NCBI GenBank assembly: GCA_037179385.1
Contig: CM074185.1
Coordinates: forward strand, 11,398,922-11,462,921
Origin: Holothuria scabra
Taxonomy: Eukaryota; Echinodermata; Holothuroidea; Aspidochirotida; Holothuriidae
DNA length: 64,000 nt
Reading direction: 5' to 3'
The first letter of the stretch is position 1. Every line of letters starts with the position of its first letter. The position numbers and the translations under genes were made by a program. Below the pieces are notes generated by a model. The model did no database searches. It was given only the letters and a program-made list of their open reading frames with translations, and was not told where the DNA came from. Positions 34,061-47,470 of the stretch are shown here, in pieces.

Positions 34061-37000
34061 AACACTTAGTTCACATTTTCATAAAGAGCTTAGTGACTGT
34101 ACTGATGTAACTGTGGCGATTTTTGGACATGCACATTGAGAGCTAGCCCGCGTCAGAATATTTGGTGCTCTGACTATGGCCCAGCTTTGAAACTTAGAGG
34201 AAATCAGAAGAGTCCCGATAACCAAGAAAGGGCTAAAGAGACTCAAACCATCCCTTCGAAGGGCCTAGGCTTAAAGTATTGTCACACTAGCCAGTGAATA
34301 TCAACTATTTTTAACCTTGAAAAACTTTTTAGCCTTTTGAAATTGTTGAAATATATTGGCTCATAACAATGCACAAACAAGGAAAATAAAAACGAAAACA
34401 TATATATATTTAGTCTGCTATCTTTTCCTCCATGTTGTATTTCTTCGGTTGGAGAAAACCTTTGATTTGGTTTGTATCTATCTATGCTAAGTCCTTCATA
34501 ACGTAAAAATCTGTTGGTTATCTTGTCTTCATACCCTTGAAACTGGGTGTCTTGAATTGGCCGATAGCGTCATGACTTGGCCTATTTAATAACGACAGAA
34601 AACCCCAAATAACCAAATGACCTCGATATTTCTATCAAGTTTTTACAGCTCAAACGATGACTGGGGGGGGGGGGGGGCAAGAAATAATGTTCGTATGTTT
34701 TTAGTTAAACGTTTTTAGTTAATTTGTGAACATAAGTACCTATTTGATATGATTTTTGGTTCCAAATATCAATTATTTGTCAATAATTTGACAGATAGGT
34801 CTGGAAATTTTTAATCCGACCTATTCCAGCATTGTTTAATTTCATTTTCGTGCATAACTTCACTAAATTTGAACCCATTTTATGGAAACCAATTTAGCCA
34901 CTGAATTCTTGCCACATTATACATTGAAATACAAATCAGTTCTTAAGAATCTTTTGAAGGAGGATGCTCATTATCTTTTAGTTGACCGAAAAAATACGTC
35001 ACTGCACCGCTGGATTCGGAAATCAAGGTCAAAGTATAAATGTCAACCGTTCAAGGGGCGGAATTCTCAAATGATTTTGTGTGGCCGTAGAAGGTTTTGC
35101 AGTAAACACTTTCTCTCAGTCATTGCGTAAGTCCCGTGGCCAATTTCACTTTGGATTACAAATAAGATCACTTCATATCATGGTAACTCATAAAGCCACA
35201 TCCAATTTTCATGGCAAGTTAACCAAATTTTATAGATTTAGTTCAGCGTTCCTATGTGATTTTCAACGTTTTACTTAAAATCATCCTTTAAATCCCCTAT
35301 AACCCGAGGGAATATTCCTAACGACCAATCTACGAATGTGAAGAACACAACATTATTTTATGTAATATCGAGTTTCGAAACGCTGTGTCCCTAAAACACA
35401 CATACCAGTGCACCACTTTCATATACTATTGCACTTCTTGAAATCTTGCAAAGTAAAGACAAAAATCATCTCAATAATTTAACACACGATTGCTTAATTG
35501 AACCACACCTTAGAAACTGCATTAATGCTTATTTCATTGTTTAAACTAGCAACTTGCTGAGTGTAAAGAAACGAATGTGTGCGTCAACAATAGCTTACAA
35601 TACTACTTCAACATTTCCCGTAAGACCTTTCAACACAATCAGGGAATGTCTGAAAAAGCGCTCTGCGTTCCAAACGATCCAATCTCTAGACTTGTTTCAG
35701 TTGATCATAGAGTTATACTTTTTCTCAAACAGCAGGGTTCCATTTTACTTTTCATGAGTTAATACTGGTGTTATTGTGTGTTCTGGGGAGGAGGTGTTTG
35801 GTTAAAGGGTGAGGGGGGGGGGGTGAAGTATCGTGTATAGTTTTTGTTTCTGGTGTGTCCCTTGAGGGAGGAGAGCACTCTGCCAAGCCCGTGAGAGTTT
35901 TTGTTCTACTTCCTTCACATCATTGTGGACTAAGTTGTACTTTATCGAAATAAATTAACATATATACATAATATGTTTGCATATTGTATGATGATGTGAA
36001 AAAATAATTATATGAAAAAAAAAGGAAATGAAATCCGTAACCGTAATATCTTTTATCGGGTCTTTGCTGTATCTTTAGTTCCTATGTATAACGTCATAGT
36101 TCAGTAGGTGAGCCCTCTATTACAAATTTCGTCGACAAATGCTGAAAACTAATTCGAGAGCTGGTCGGATAGGTACAAGTCTTCAAGTGCAACTATATTG
36201 AACTCTGTGACATCACTACATGGAGATGTAACAAAATGTCTTGAGATGGATATAAAACCATGCTTTCAATAGAAAAATGTTCATGCACTATAAAATCAGG
36301 TCCTCTAAATACGTAAAAACAAAGAGAAAAAAATATATCCCATTTCGTAAGTTAATTATGTAGTCAACATTCTCTTAACCATCTTGACGTTTTCAATCAG
36401 ACGGAGCACTACAATTAAAGTCATTACGGTTGAAATCGTTTTGTATGATAAGGAAGTCCTCTAAAAGATTGTACTTACGGCTTTCAAGAAAACAATTCAC
36501 TGCTGTTTTCAAAACCTTTAATTTTTTGATCTTCCCAAACTATTTTGCGCACAATTCCTTTTTTTGTTTCTAAGCTTAGTGAAAATCTTTGAGAGAAAGT
36601 CGAAATGAGTGACTGTAATTCTTAAATTTATCAAAGAGCTTAATTACGGTGGAAGCTTACAAATTCAAACAGTCGCCCAACTGGACGAAACACCTGGTTT
36701 AAAACCCATGGTCTACTGTAACATGTCAAGCAGACCAAACTGGATTCAAGAACCACATCTATTTCGTGATAAAATTCAACAGCGGATAGACCAAGAACAG
36801 ATGTAGTCATTGAAATCTTAGGTACGATTGATTATCCAACTCTCATATATATTTCACACACGCGTAACACTGGGGAGTCGATTCGTCTCAATGAATTGTA
36901 TCTCAGTAAAGATGTAGCACAACAATCTTAATCCAAATGGTAGACCTTTTCTAAATATCAACATATGTTGGTATGACGATTTCCGTTATCAATGTATTTC

Positions 37001-37799
37001 GCTTACGAAATTGCCTATAAAAGGGCTTGTTTGGAAATCCGGATCTTATTAATTGATTTTTGGAAAAAACCTTAACCCATCCTGAAAAAACTTATCCAGT
37101 GTTTGATATTATGTTGATTATTAAAGGGTTGATCATGGAGAAGACTTTGACGCCGGGTCTGGCAATTTAAGAGTATTGGACTTCAAACATATGTAAGTCA
37201 ATGGTTATATGACGTGATTCGAATAAATATCATTAATGCAAATCACTGCCAATACACCAGAACGGAGAGGGTGCTGCATTGATGTTTGGAGTTAAACATT
37301 ATGTAGAGGAATATGACTATTAGAGAAAAGGAATTCCTTTTAATTCAAGTTGTGATGAAATACGTTTTCTCTAACTGTCAACAAATCCAATTTTCTACAC
37401 TGCAATGCTTGCAGATTGATGTAATATTTGAAACACCTCTGGAAATGGATTAACAATATATAGGATAAAGCGAATGTATCAACAAAATTAGAAGTAGTTT
37501 CCTGTACATTGAAGCAATCCTTCATTGTTTAGATGGGTGAATTTCTCTCAACTTCGGGTTTTTTGTCTCTTTTGCAAAGCTTAGAGACTCTTGTAAAGCT
37601 AATCTGTGATTAGTAACCAACACCCAAATTTTCATGCATTTTATAGCTTCCATTTATATAATTACGGTTTTATTTCTGTTTCGGTTTCATTTGAATGAAT
37701 GCAGTTTTAATCATGGTTGGTTAACTTTATGATGAGGAGATATGTTAATTTGTGGCATGCTACCTTTCTAGTGTTTACCCTTGTTCTGCATCAGAAAGA
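34061..37799. other. Intergenic between D and E
   Basis: Contains poly(G) runs near 34664 and 35811 and the segment 35400-36960, which is duplicated upstream of G. No gene called; the open frames at 34882-35130, 35554-35762 and 36609-36806 are discussed under the duplicated segment. Confidence 0.45.
35400..36960 (+). repeat. Segmental duplication, partner 56745-57960
   Basis: Colinear patches are shared with 56745-57960: 'ataccagtg.ccac' at the start, 'aaaaatcatctcaat', 'aactgcattaat', 'tgtaaagaaac', then 'gagagctggtcg.a.aggtacaa', 'ttgatcttcccaaa', 'gcgcacaatt' and 'tactgtaacatgtcaa'. The partner lies in the same position relative to exon 1 of G, so whole units including about 2.4 kb upstream were copied. 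Confidence 0.65.
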
Positions 37800-37842
37800 T
37801 AGTAAGGCTTTGTGGATTATCATTTTACATACTAACATAAAC
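37800..37842 (+). promoter_or_regulatory. Partly decayed conserved block upstream of gene E
   Basis: The position of the TAATAAAG box holds TAGTAAGG, while TTATCATTTTAC is intact. AG two bases before the ATG is replaced by AA. A TACTAAC sequence lies in between. If the block is a splice acceptor, E has lost it. Confidence 0.35.
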
Positions 37843-40800
37843 ATGGAAAGTAACAGCGTCTCACTTCTGTTAGGTCTAATATTGGTTATTTCAATGAAAC
37901 AGACCGAATGCCGTACAGAGATTTCAAATGTAGAGATTCAAGAAACAGAAATTTTGGTTGGTCATTTCAAAATTTCCCAGAAAGCTGTTGAAGATGAAAT
38001 TTATAGACGGACAGCTCAAGGCAACGCATGCGACTTAGGTAAGTTACTCACGGAAAGACGGGTAAGTAGTTATAGAAGAAACTTAATACTATTCAATGTT
38101 CTTGCACATCGTCAATTTAGCAAAAGTATGGGCGAAAGAAAAGTGAAAACACAAAGATAATTCAAATAGATGCCATACGTGATTTGGTCAATGCGTATAA
38201 AAAGGTGTAAGTATGTAAAGCAAAACTACAATCTTGGACAAAACTCGTTGGGACACCCCGGCTACCCTTCGCAATGTTGGTCACAGCTAGTTAGCCTATT
38301 CACGGCATACAGTCACTCTTTCGCGCAACATTGGAAGGGGGAGCGGGGGAGGAGGATTCATGTAAGCATTTGAACTGAAATTCAAGAATATTATGGCAAA
38401 GTGTCCCAACAGTTTTGTCCAAGATTGTAGAATCTAATTGAAGTACTTTTATTACGTAATCGTTCAAGTTAATTAATTTCGTTAAAATACAAAAGCAATT
38501 CAACGGTGACTTCAGCGAGAAGGGGGAGGGGACCACCAACGTCGTAGGCGAATGGTCCTTCGAAGTGGAAATTTACTCTCTCATGTGAGTCCGTGGGATA
38601 ATATTTGTAATCAATACTATCCTCAGTCACAAAAACTTAGCTTTCAGCTGCTCATACGAAGTCTTGGTCCTTCAGCTGGACCCGAAATTTCCTTCCAAAA
38701 ACGCAATTTTCATATAGCCTGAACGTTCTTAAAAAATAAAATATATGGAAGTCTTAAAAAAACCTCACACGTATACTTCTTGTGGTCTCGTACACTAAAA
38801 CGACCAATTTTGCGCCCTTGTAATCTTCCATTCTCATCTTTTTAGCGACTTATCGTATTTGTTTGCCCTCCCTTTGCATGTGAGGAACCTGATGCACTAT
38901 CGGGCAGACCCTGGTGCCGCCCTCTGACTGACACAATCGCTTTGATATCCACTTATGAAGGACTTCGAAACTTTGGCATTCTAGCCCTAACGATCTTTGG
39001 GAGACCGGGGATAAACTATGTACCTAATCGGAATTCTTAGAAAAGGGAGAAAACCGACTTAATCTTGAAGACAATTTGTACATAAAAATAACTGAGTTCT
39101 CATAAAGTTACAAAAATGTGATTGGTGACTTTATTGCATTTTGTTGACTTTCCTTCTTATGATCTTGTTTCAACAAGCGGTAATCCGGAAACACCCACCC
39201 CTCCAAAAAAACAAAAAAAAAAAAACAAAAACAAAAACAAAAAACATGTCAAAGTAGACAGTTCTTTGAAGCTAATTGCTTAGAGTGGTCGTGTACTTCA
39301 TTTTGTATTAAACAGAGAACCGGAACATTAGATTTCAGGTCCTCGGTCGGAAACCCAACAGATTTCTGGAGTCCTGATCAATTTAATGTCTATTGTTAAG
39401 GTTACAATTAAGGAACCACGGACAAACCAAAAAAAAAAAAAAAATAATAATAAATAAAATAAACAGGATGTGTGAAAAAACTTTTGTGTAAGTCTACTTC
39501 AATTACAATTTTCTCACACATTTACACACTTTTGATATGTTGTATAATATAAGAGGCTTGTTTCTGTTTGGAAGATCCATAATTCTGAAGGAACGTAATT
39601 GTTTGAAAGAAAAATTAACGGTCGCAATATATGCAGAGTTCATGATTGTGGAAGGGGTTAATCCACACCATCAGTCGTCCAATTACTGGTGTTGCCCTTA
39701 AGACATGATCTCATCGCCGCAAGTACAGTTAAAGTTAGTGTGATCCCTAGGTTTATGGCGACACCCCAATTAAAAAAAAGGCAGTATACAGATCAATGCT
39801 ATACCAAGTTGTCAAATATTCAAGTCTCTAAATATGTCACTCTTCTGTGCAACACCGTAGGGTCAATAACTTTCAATACCCCATCACAAGGTCATCGTAT
39901 ATTCAAATACCAAAATAAACTTTTTAAACTGCATCAAATACTTTCTAAAGTTTAGACTTACTTTACGGCTCTCAAATATTTACCTGTCCAAATGTACATA
40001 AGTTCTGTAAATGAAACTATACATAATTCCTTTTGTTTGACATTTGACATAATTCCAAAGCGTTTGGCGTTATAAGCCTGGAGTAACTGTAAAAATATTT
40101 CATCTCATAAATGTCGTCTTCTTGCAAACATTTCCTGAAAGGTATAAGTAAGTAGCCATGACAAAAACTTTGGGTCAGTTAACTGTTGCATAAAGATGCA
40201 CTCTCTTCTTGAAGGGAGCTGACCCAGTTCTCATATGGTCCGCTGAATGTTATGCAGCAAAATAGGCTGGCACAAAGCAATTTCGTCCCTTACATAGATC
40301 AGGGAGTTGTCAGGCAACTCCCTGCATAGATCTCTTTTCAAGCACAAACTACGATATTGTTCTGCCCCGTCCTTTGCTTCCACCCTTACATCTACTCAAT
40401 CATCCAATCATCCTCTACTTCAAAATGGCACCTTATCGGGAGTCTATTTCCTCACTATTTGAACAAAACTGGAAAACTCACTTGAACCCGTCTTAATCCA
40501 AAAACGTTTAAATTTACTTTTCATAATCTTTTAAACAAAACTGTCTTTTCAATTTTCTACTAAAACCCCACTCCATAATTTGTATAGCACTAGGTGTCAC
40601 ATTTCATTGTAATGATATTGGGTCTCTTAAAATTTGTCATTAAGTTCCCTTACCTCATTTTCTCCCGTTTATACATTACAATAAATAACATCGAACTTTC
40701 CACTTTAAGCAAACCCTTTAATCCGAGCCATACCTTCTTAATGAGAAACACCGATTTTATCGCACATTAAGTATACTGAACCAGAGATGTGTAATGAAGG

Positions 40801-42179
40801 TGATACAACGTTCTTTAGACTCTTTCAAGTCATGTTCATATTCAACGCCCATATTGCTGTTTTTCAATTTTTTTTATTTCAACGTCGTAATCAAAAATAG
40901 GTTAGTCATGCGTTGTCAGTATAACAATGAAAAGGTTCATCGATTAAGCGAGACCCGTATATCTAAGCAAATATATAATATTGTGCCATTTCGTCGTGAT
41001 TCATCACACTTAATATGGTGATTTTTTACTGAAGGCAGCAGAGAACTTCTATAAATCATTCTTTTCAAAGATATTAGTAAATGATGGGGAAACAATTGAA
41101 TTACAGTGTATCGTATTGCTACCGTTAAGGCTTAGATGTACAGTAATATCCCTCATTTCATGAACAATACAGAATCGTTTGAAATATCACTATTCCCCCT
41201 CTGTGTTACCACGACAAGCCTGTCTTATGACAGTCTTTTTGGCTCACTTGCCTTTCGCAAAGTTCTTGACTCCCCTCCTGTTTGCACTTCTAGAGCTGAG
41301 AATATGTCTTTATTATATCCTCGTCCCCTCTTTCCATTTTCTTTTTAAAAAGAGGGGCTAATTCCACCACTAGAAGAGAGAAGATTTTCTGTGCTCTTTA
41401 AGTAGATGCCACATGATATCATTACTGAAGACGGCAAAGCTCCCTCCAGGGCTCTCTGTGTGTTGACCGTACCCTGGATAAAAATTACTGATGTCTCCAT
41501 TTACGTAATATGTCTTCCCCTTTTACCAGCTATACAAGACGTCCTCATAAAAGAGGAAACTGATTGGTCAATGTCAATCGACGTTGGATACGTAAAACGG
41601 ATATTAGAGAATGAAGACATTCATCCGCATACCTTCCGAAATATTGTTATGAAGATATTTGGGGAGCAGGGGACTCTAACTCTTGCTTACTTCACTGACA
41701 AACCTATTGAAGAAACCTCAATTGGAATCGTTTTTGACAACATCACATCGTCTGACGGGTTGATAATAGTGACACGTAATGATGATCATCTTGTTATAGA
41801 ATTCGAACTCGATAGAGATTGTCAAAACACGTTGAAGGGAAAACAGACGATAAATCAGACTTTTTCAATGCTTGAATCATGGTATCCATACAACAACCAT
41901 ATATCCAATTGTGGAAGTCATGGATGGCCACAGAGTGTGTGTGACCATGTGGCAAAAAACATGTGTGATATTCAACGAGCTGGCAATGACATTTGTCTGA
42001 AGGACAATTTTAAGGGATACATGTGCGGACTTAGTATGACAATTACGGCAATGACCGGAATTTTTTTGGAGAAGTCTTTGATGTCCGCCACTAAGACCCC
42101 AATAAAGAGTGCTATGGGTTATAAATTTGATGGCATGCGACATATGGGATTTATATATCCGTGCTTGTACGAAGACTAA
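37843..42179 (+). CDS. Gene E: secreted 8-cysteine family member, two exons
   Basis: Exon 1 is 37843-38038 (TTAG|GTAAGT) and exon 2 is 41530-42179 (TTTTACCAG acceptor, stop TAA), phase 1, 281 aa. The signal peptide core is VSLLLGLILVI at residues 6-16. Exon 1 keeps QETEI and EIYRRTAQGNAC. The junction codon gives Ala in place of the usual Asp (AIQDVL). Exon 2 has DWSMSIDVGYV, an extra residue in the variable segment (HPHTFRNIVMK) and another before the TP motif (ATKTP), sequons NIT and NQT, and all eight cysteines. It ends YPCLYED. The frame is open upstream to 37717, but that extension is not shared by the paralogues. Confidence 0.86.
38229..38427. mobile_element. Tc1/mariner-like MITE
   Basis: 199 bp flanked by TA on both sides. 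The ends CAATCTTGGACAAAAC and its inverted counterpart extend to about 28 bp of near-perfect terminal repeat, with a single extra base in the left arm. TA duplication and short length fit a non-autonomous Tc1/mariner element. Confidence 0.8.
39205..39466 (+). repeat. A-rich microsatellites
   Basis: Two runs, CAAAAA-type at 39205-39245 and poly(A)/AAT-type at 39430-39466, separated by ordinary intronic sequence. Confidence 0.6.
40296..40334. repeat. Strong hairpin in the intron of gene E
   Basis: AGATCAGGGAGTTG pairs with CAACTCCCTG and, after a short bulge, GATCT; the loop is TCAGG. The perfect core stem is about 10 bp. It could be a structured RNA element or a transposon end; nothing else supports either. 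Confidence 0.5.
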
Positions 42180-42430
42180 AACTATAGGTATCAATTTACG
42201 ATAACTTGTAATACTTCAATCTGAAAACGTGATACAGTGTAAGTCTGCCCAGATGAGATCAAATAAGTTCACACTTGTATATTTATAAATGCATTTTAAA
42301 CTAGCCTAAGTTATTTTTTCTGTAGTTGTTTTATTCAATTTTGATGAGTTTTGCAATATTACATAGCTATTTTGAAGTATGTTGTAAAGTGCTGGCGTAT
42401 AAGTATACAATTTATTCTGTTTAACAGCTC
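42180..42430 (+). other. 3' flank of gene E, shared with D
   Basis: 'gtatcaatt', 'tgtaataCTTcaatctga', TCTGCCCAGATGAG and 'gttttgcaatatt' align in order with the flank of gene D, supporting a shared 3' UTR. No canonical poly(A) signal was seen. Confidence 0.5.
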
Positions 42431-45074
42431 GATGAATTGGAACACATTCAATGCACATTTAGTTGCTACAAATCCTTAAATATCAAAACCCCAGTCTGAT
42501 GTAAACTCCACTACAACCCCTTAAACGTATTTTTCTTCAAGTGGTATCCACGCCCAATTACGTGTCATGTTGTGGCACCTATCATGCGTATTGTATTTGA
42601 GGTTTTGCTCTGTAGTTATCCAAAGTCATAACACAACCAATATTTTAAATTTAAAGGGACGATGGCCACTACTAAGGTCAAGCTGAGCACGATCTCTTTA
42701 TATCTGGCTTGCCAAATTGGTTCACAGAATTTGTTGACCACACGGGGAAAGGAATGGTGGTATTTCATTTTAGAAATGACTCGTGTGAATATTTTCACTC
42801 CAATGAGATGCCTATTAGGGTTATTTTAATTCAGAGGGTCACGCTTTACAATGCATGCAGTTTAACCTAAGGCAAACGGTGCAGGGAGTGGAAACTGAAG
42901 ACCATATAATCCACCTGTGATTGGGGAACGACGATGACGGCTTTATGATTTTGCTCTCATAAGAGGCAGCAGTGTTTGGAGGAGTTTATATCTTGATATA
43001 GTTGACATAAGCATTGGTCCAGAACACTACATGATGTGAAACATATTCAATCAAACTCATTCGTGTACCAGTAACATTTGCAATACAAAATGATAACAGT
43101 ACTTTCCATGAACCTGTTGGTCATTTCTTCACTGCTGTAAATGGGATGTCAGTACAACCACAACGCAGCCATGGTTTTATGGACGGGAATTTTGGGCACT
43201 AGAGCTCCCCAAAATGTGCTTAATTAGTCACCCCAAAATGTCCAAGGTTGGGTGTACTTACCTGCCGTTTTTTGGCATGTAGAAAAAAGAAGATTGCCAA
43301 AAGATCTTTGACATATATACATATATACTGTTTTGCCCCTTCCCACCTCCAGCCTTAGTTTATTCCTCAGGTTACGGGTAGTTCACTGGTTGAGTCTTAT
43401 TCGCGAAAACCACCGCCTACTCTTCAATTTAGACGAGACTTCCATGCGTCACGTAAAGAAAGTAATGTGGTCTCGTTATGTGTGTACCACGCCAGTGACG
43501 CCACCTGCATGGACTGCATGTTGTTTAACTGTATGTATACAGTACAAGTCGACAACAACTTTTCGACTTATTGTAAACTTGCTGTATACGGCACGCAAAT
43601 TCTGTGGATGCAGCAATTGCCTAGCTTATCAAGCTTCAGTCTTTCGTTCGACGCAATATTTACATATATACATGCAAATGCAAATGCGACACAATCAGTG
43701 TCCTAGCTATATTCGGCCGGGATTTGGACAGGCGAGCCATTGCCCACTGGCTCTAATCTAAATAATAGACAGTCGGAAATGTGCTACCCAATGTGCGACA
43801 CCAGATCATCAAGTCACACGGGACAACTGCATAGCGGGTGTCCCCATTTTTTTATTTTCAGGAAAGCAGAAACTTCGGCTGGCTTTTTGATCAACAAATT
43901 ACAACCTAGTACAAACATGTTCACACTCTAAAACGAAGCAAAGTGTGAGAAACTTTCAGCGCGGATTCCGGAAATGAAAAAGTTGGAAATTTGACATATT
44001 AATGTTATGGTTTTTTAAGTTTCGGAAACAAGACCATCGGGGCAGCTTCAGTCAGCAGGCCAAAGAAGATACTATATTAAAGCAACGATTCGCCCTGCAA
44101 TCACAGATTTGCTAATATCGGAACATATCTCTAATCCACCAGTTTCATTTTTCTCATATGAAACCATGGACACTTTCTGAAAAGCAAACTCCATAATTGT
44201 TTTAATGAAATTAAGGACTTCGCGCGCTCCAAAATATCTACTAAACAGAGTTGTTCATCGGTTAAAAAACAAAAAGTGAAATATGGGTGCTTGTTGCCCC
44301 TGGGAAAAGTCTACTAAAATGAACACAATATTTAGTCACTGTGATGCTAGCTTAGCAAGTCGTGATTTACTCAAAGTCATTGAATGAATTATGGCTTCGG
44401 AAGACCTTTGTCCAAGTTCCCAAATTACATTAGGTTCTTTTGTTTCATATGAAACCTGGAGATAGATGCAGTAAGTGACATCCACTCTTAAGTTAAAAAT
44501 ATCGTGTTTTCGGATAAATCATCTTTTGAAAGTTACAAACCAGTCGTTTTACTAGCAGTTCTTTAAAAGACAACTTATGAAATATAACAAGGATGACATT
44601 ATACTTACATCATAATGAAACACAAATAAATTGAAAGTTATGAGAAGATACGGCAAATGGCTTTCAAGAAAGTTTCTTCCTTTGGTTTTGGAGTTTATCC
44701 GAGATAGGTCCTCTCAGAATATACGACAGTGATTGTGAAACTGTAATAAATTTTGTCCTAATCTCAGGAATTCAAGCGTCGTGAAAACAAATCATAAAGC
44801 CTTCCGGGTGGACCCAGTGTTAATGTCAACTTCGTTACATGTCTTGTCAATTTCTGTAAGGCGACTTAATGTAATCTTTGGGAGACGATAATACATACAC
44901 TGCATCAACCATCTTTCTTCCAGGTAACAAAGGCGCGGTTCTAGACCTTGTTATTAAAGGGTCAGAGGGGGATAAACGGTAGGAATTATTTTTTCTAAAA
45001 CTAAGAATCGGCACAAACAGGTTGAAGACCAGGATAAGGGAAATAGTACTATACCAATGTAATAGATATTCACT
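42431..45074. other. Intergenic, no gene recognised
   Basis: The longest frame, 43333-43761 (142 codons), has no recognisable domain and no splice support. No decayed copy of the array exons was seen. Confidence 0.4.
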
Positions 45075-45080
45075 GTAAAG

Positions 45081-47464
45081 TGCGGGCGGCCGTTAGGGCA
45101 AAAAAGACAAATGAAAATATTCATTTTAATTTCAAAAATAAATTTTTAAAGTAAAAAATATACAAAGTATAAAATTTAAAAAATACATCAAGTAACGGTT
45201 AAATTTTAAAAGCGAGCAATCCGTATTACGTCACAAAACAATAAGAAAAGTACTAAAACAGTTACATTTAATCTTAAAATTAACACATTACCGGTATATC
45301 CAAATAAAATATTAAAGAAATAAAATAAAAAGACAAATAGAAACAAAATTTTGTGGTTTTGTTTTATTTTGTGTTTTCATTTTATTTCATGTTATCTGTT
45401 ATGTTTTTTCTTTAATTTATTTGGGTTCTTTAATATTTTTTAGAGTAGTCTTTTCCCCCTGTTGGAGCGCTAAAAGCCTCCAACAGGGCTAAAAAGACAA
45501 TTTACGAAAAAGACAAACTGCGAAAAAGACGATTCGCGAAAAATGATGAGGGCGTCCTGAGATTGACGGATTGAAATGATGACTGCGCGGCCTCCTTTTA
45601 CTTTGAAAAGACAACCATGCGATTGTGAAATGTCGAACTTTCACGGCATGAAAATGAATCATGATTTAGCAGGCCGTGTAACTCAAATTTGCTTACAATT
45701 TCCACACAGAAACATGAACACTTTGGTCTGCGTGTTTTGCCAAACTTTGGGTCTTTCACACCTTTGGCAGACTACACTAGACCCTTTGGGGCCAATGGAG
45801 TGAGCACGTTATATCAATATGGTAGCATCCTCATATGGATTCCTTAGGGACCTAATATAGATCATCGTATGGGCCCTTATATGAACTTGCAACCAAAATT
45901 TGTAAGAGGTTTATTTTGCCCGGCCAGCACATATGCCCATATGGTCCATATGGGATAGATACCCGTATGGGGTAGTTGTCCACGTAGGACCCTGAACTAT
46001 CCCATATGGGTCATATGGGCATACATGGGCTACCTGCAGAAATTATGAGCTCCGTACACATTTTGCCGAAGGACTGAACGGTGCCCTCATTAGTTCCATA
46101 TGGAAGGATCAAACAAACTGCTCAGTGAACTTGACGTACCCTGAGGCTTCACAGGAACCTTCATGCTCAGCCGGCCAGTTTATGCATGACAAACTACCCA
46201 TCGAAAGCGGGCTAATTCTTGGGCGTGGATCCTTAACGGGAGGGGCGGGGGACGCTCCCCCCTCTTTTTTGGAAGGGGGGCATCTTCCAAAGCTTTTTCA
46301 AAAATGACGGAACACACAGCAATTATGCCTAGGAAAACGAGATTTTTAGAAGAAAAATAACTTGCTCTAGCAATCCAACACTTGATACACCAAATAACAC
46401 CAAATAGTATCTGAGGGCATTCAGTTCCAAACCAGATTCCAAAATAGAGGGGAAGAATCCTTAGACTTATCCCCGCCCCTTAGACCCCACCCTCATGCCA
46501 ACGATCACAGGTCATATCCCCCTCCGAAATTTACGAAACGAAACGATTTACGTGACGAAAATTATGACTACGCCATTGCTCCTTCCACCAGGACGGCGAT
46601 TCACAAATGATGAAAACGTCCCCGACACTTTCATCTGATCCCTCCCCCACCTCTTAATTGATTGCTTTGGTAGCAGAGAGAAAACGTTATCACTCCATGG
46701 AGGTGTCATTAGCTACTAACACCTCCCCGATCAACTCAGACTGTCCATTGATGTACGTACTGCCTTGGTACATGCTCCGCAACGAAGGGAGTGTATGGCT
46801 GCAAGTCGCGGTGACTTTAACTGGTTGTACAGGTTTGGATATCTAATGTGCTGTCCAGGTACAAATACAGAAATCGGTGCTCTGAATCCATCAATCTCAA
46901 GACGCCCTCATCATTTTTCACGAATCGTCTTTTCCGCCGTTTTTCTTTTTCGCATATTGTCTTTTTTGCCCTTTTGGCCGTCTATAGCGCACCAAAACAA
47001 AAACAACAAAAAAAAAACAAAAAAAAAAAAAATTAGATTTTAAAAAATATGATAGAACCCAAATAAATTAAAAGAAAAAAAAACAGATAACAAGAAATAA
47101 AATGAAGACACAAGATAAAACAAAAACACAAAAATTTGTTTCTATTTGCGTTTTCAGTTTTTTTCTTTTTATTTGTTTTCCCTTTTTCATTTATTTGGGA
47201 TCTCTGATATTTCATTTGGATATACCGGTAATGTGTTTATCTGAAGATTATTTATAACTATTTGTAGTATTCTTTTTAATTGTTTTGGGACGTATTACAT
47301 ATTGATCTTTTTAAAAAGTGACAAATGTTACCAATGCTTATTTAATTTTTAAATATTTTACTTAGAATAATTTTAATGTTTAAAGTTTATATTTGAAATT
47401 AAAATGAATATTTTGCCAGTTGTCTATTTTGCCAGTTGTCTTTTTCCCCTAATGGCCGCCCATA
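45081..47464. mobile_element. Foldback-type element with long inverted arms
   Basis: 2384 bp flanked by GTAAAG on both sides (45075-45080, 47465-47470). The ends TGCGGGCGGCCGTTAGGG and its inverted counterpart start imperfect inverted arms of roughly 480-580 bp (45081 to about 45573, and about 46881-47464), including repeated 'aaaagac' motifs and 'attaccggtatatcc'. The core between them is about 1.3 kb with no recognisable transposase. Long arms resemble Foldback/Galileo-type elements; superfamily is not established. Confidence 0.75.
45922..46033. repeat. CATATGGG-rich palindrome in the foldback core
   Basis: CATATGCCCATATGG and TCCATATGGGATAG (about 45929-45957) pair almost perfectly with CTATCCCATATGG and the following CATATGGGCATA (about 45998-46025). 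The arms are about 30 bp with about a 40-bp loop, itself containing CCCGTATGGGG. Confidence 0.65.
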
Positions 47465-47470
47465 GTAAAG

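Larger units (their letters stand above)
38039..41529 (+). other. Intron of gene E
   Basis: 3491 bp, the longest intron in the array, GT-AG, phase 1. It contains a mariner-like MITE (38229-38427), A-rich microsatellites (39205-39245, 39430-39466) and a hairpin at 40296-40334. No other exon was recognised. Confidence 0.7.

Noticed and set aside
36609..36806. Open frame upstream of E with a similar frame upstream of G (57610-57897), sharing a YCNMS motif
   Set aside because: Differences between the two copies fall on all codon positions, the similarity continues equally into sequence outside the frames, and no signal peptide or splice context is shared. Best explained as duplicated noncoding DNA.
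43333..43761. 142-codon open frame between E and F
   Set aside because: No recognisable domain, no homologue in the array, composition like translated intergenic DNA.
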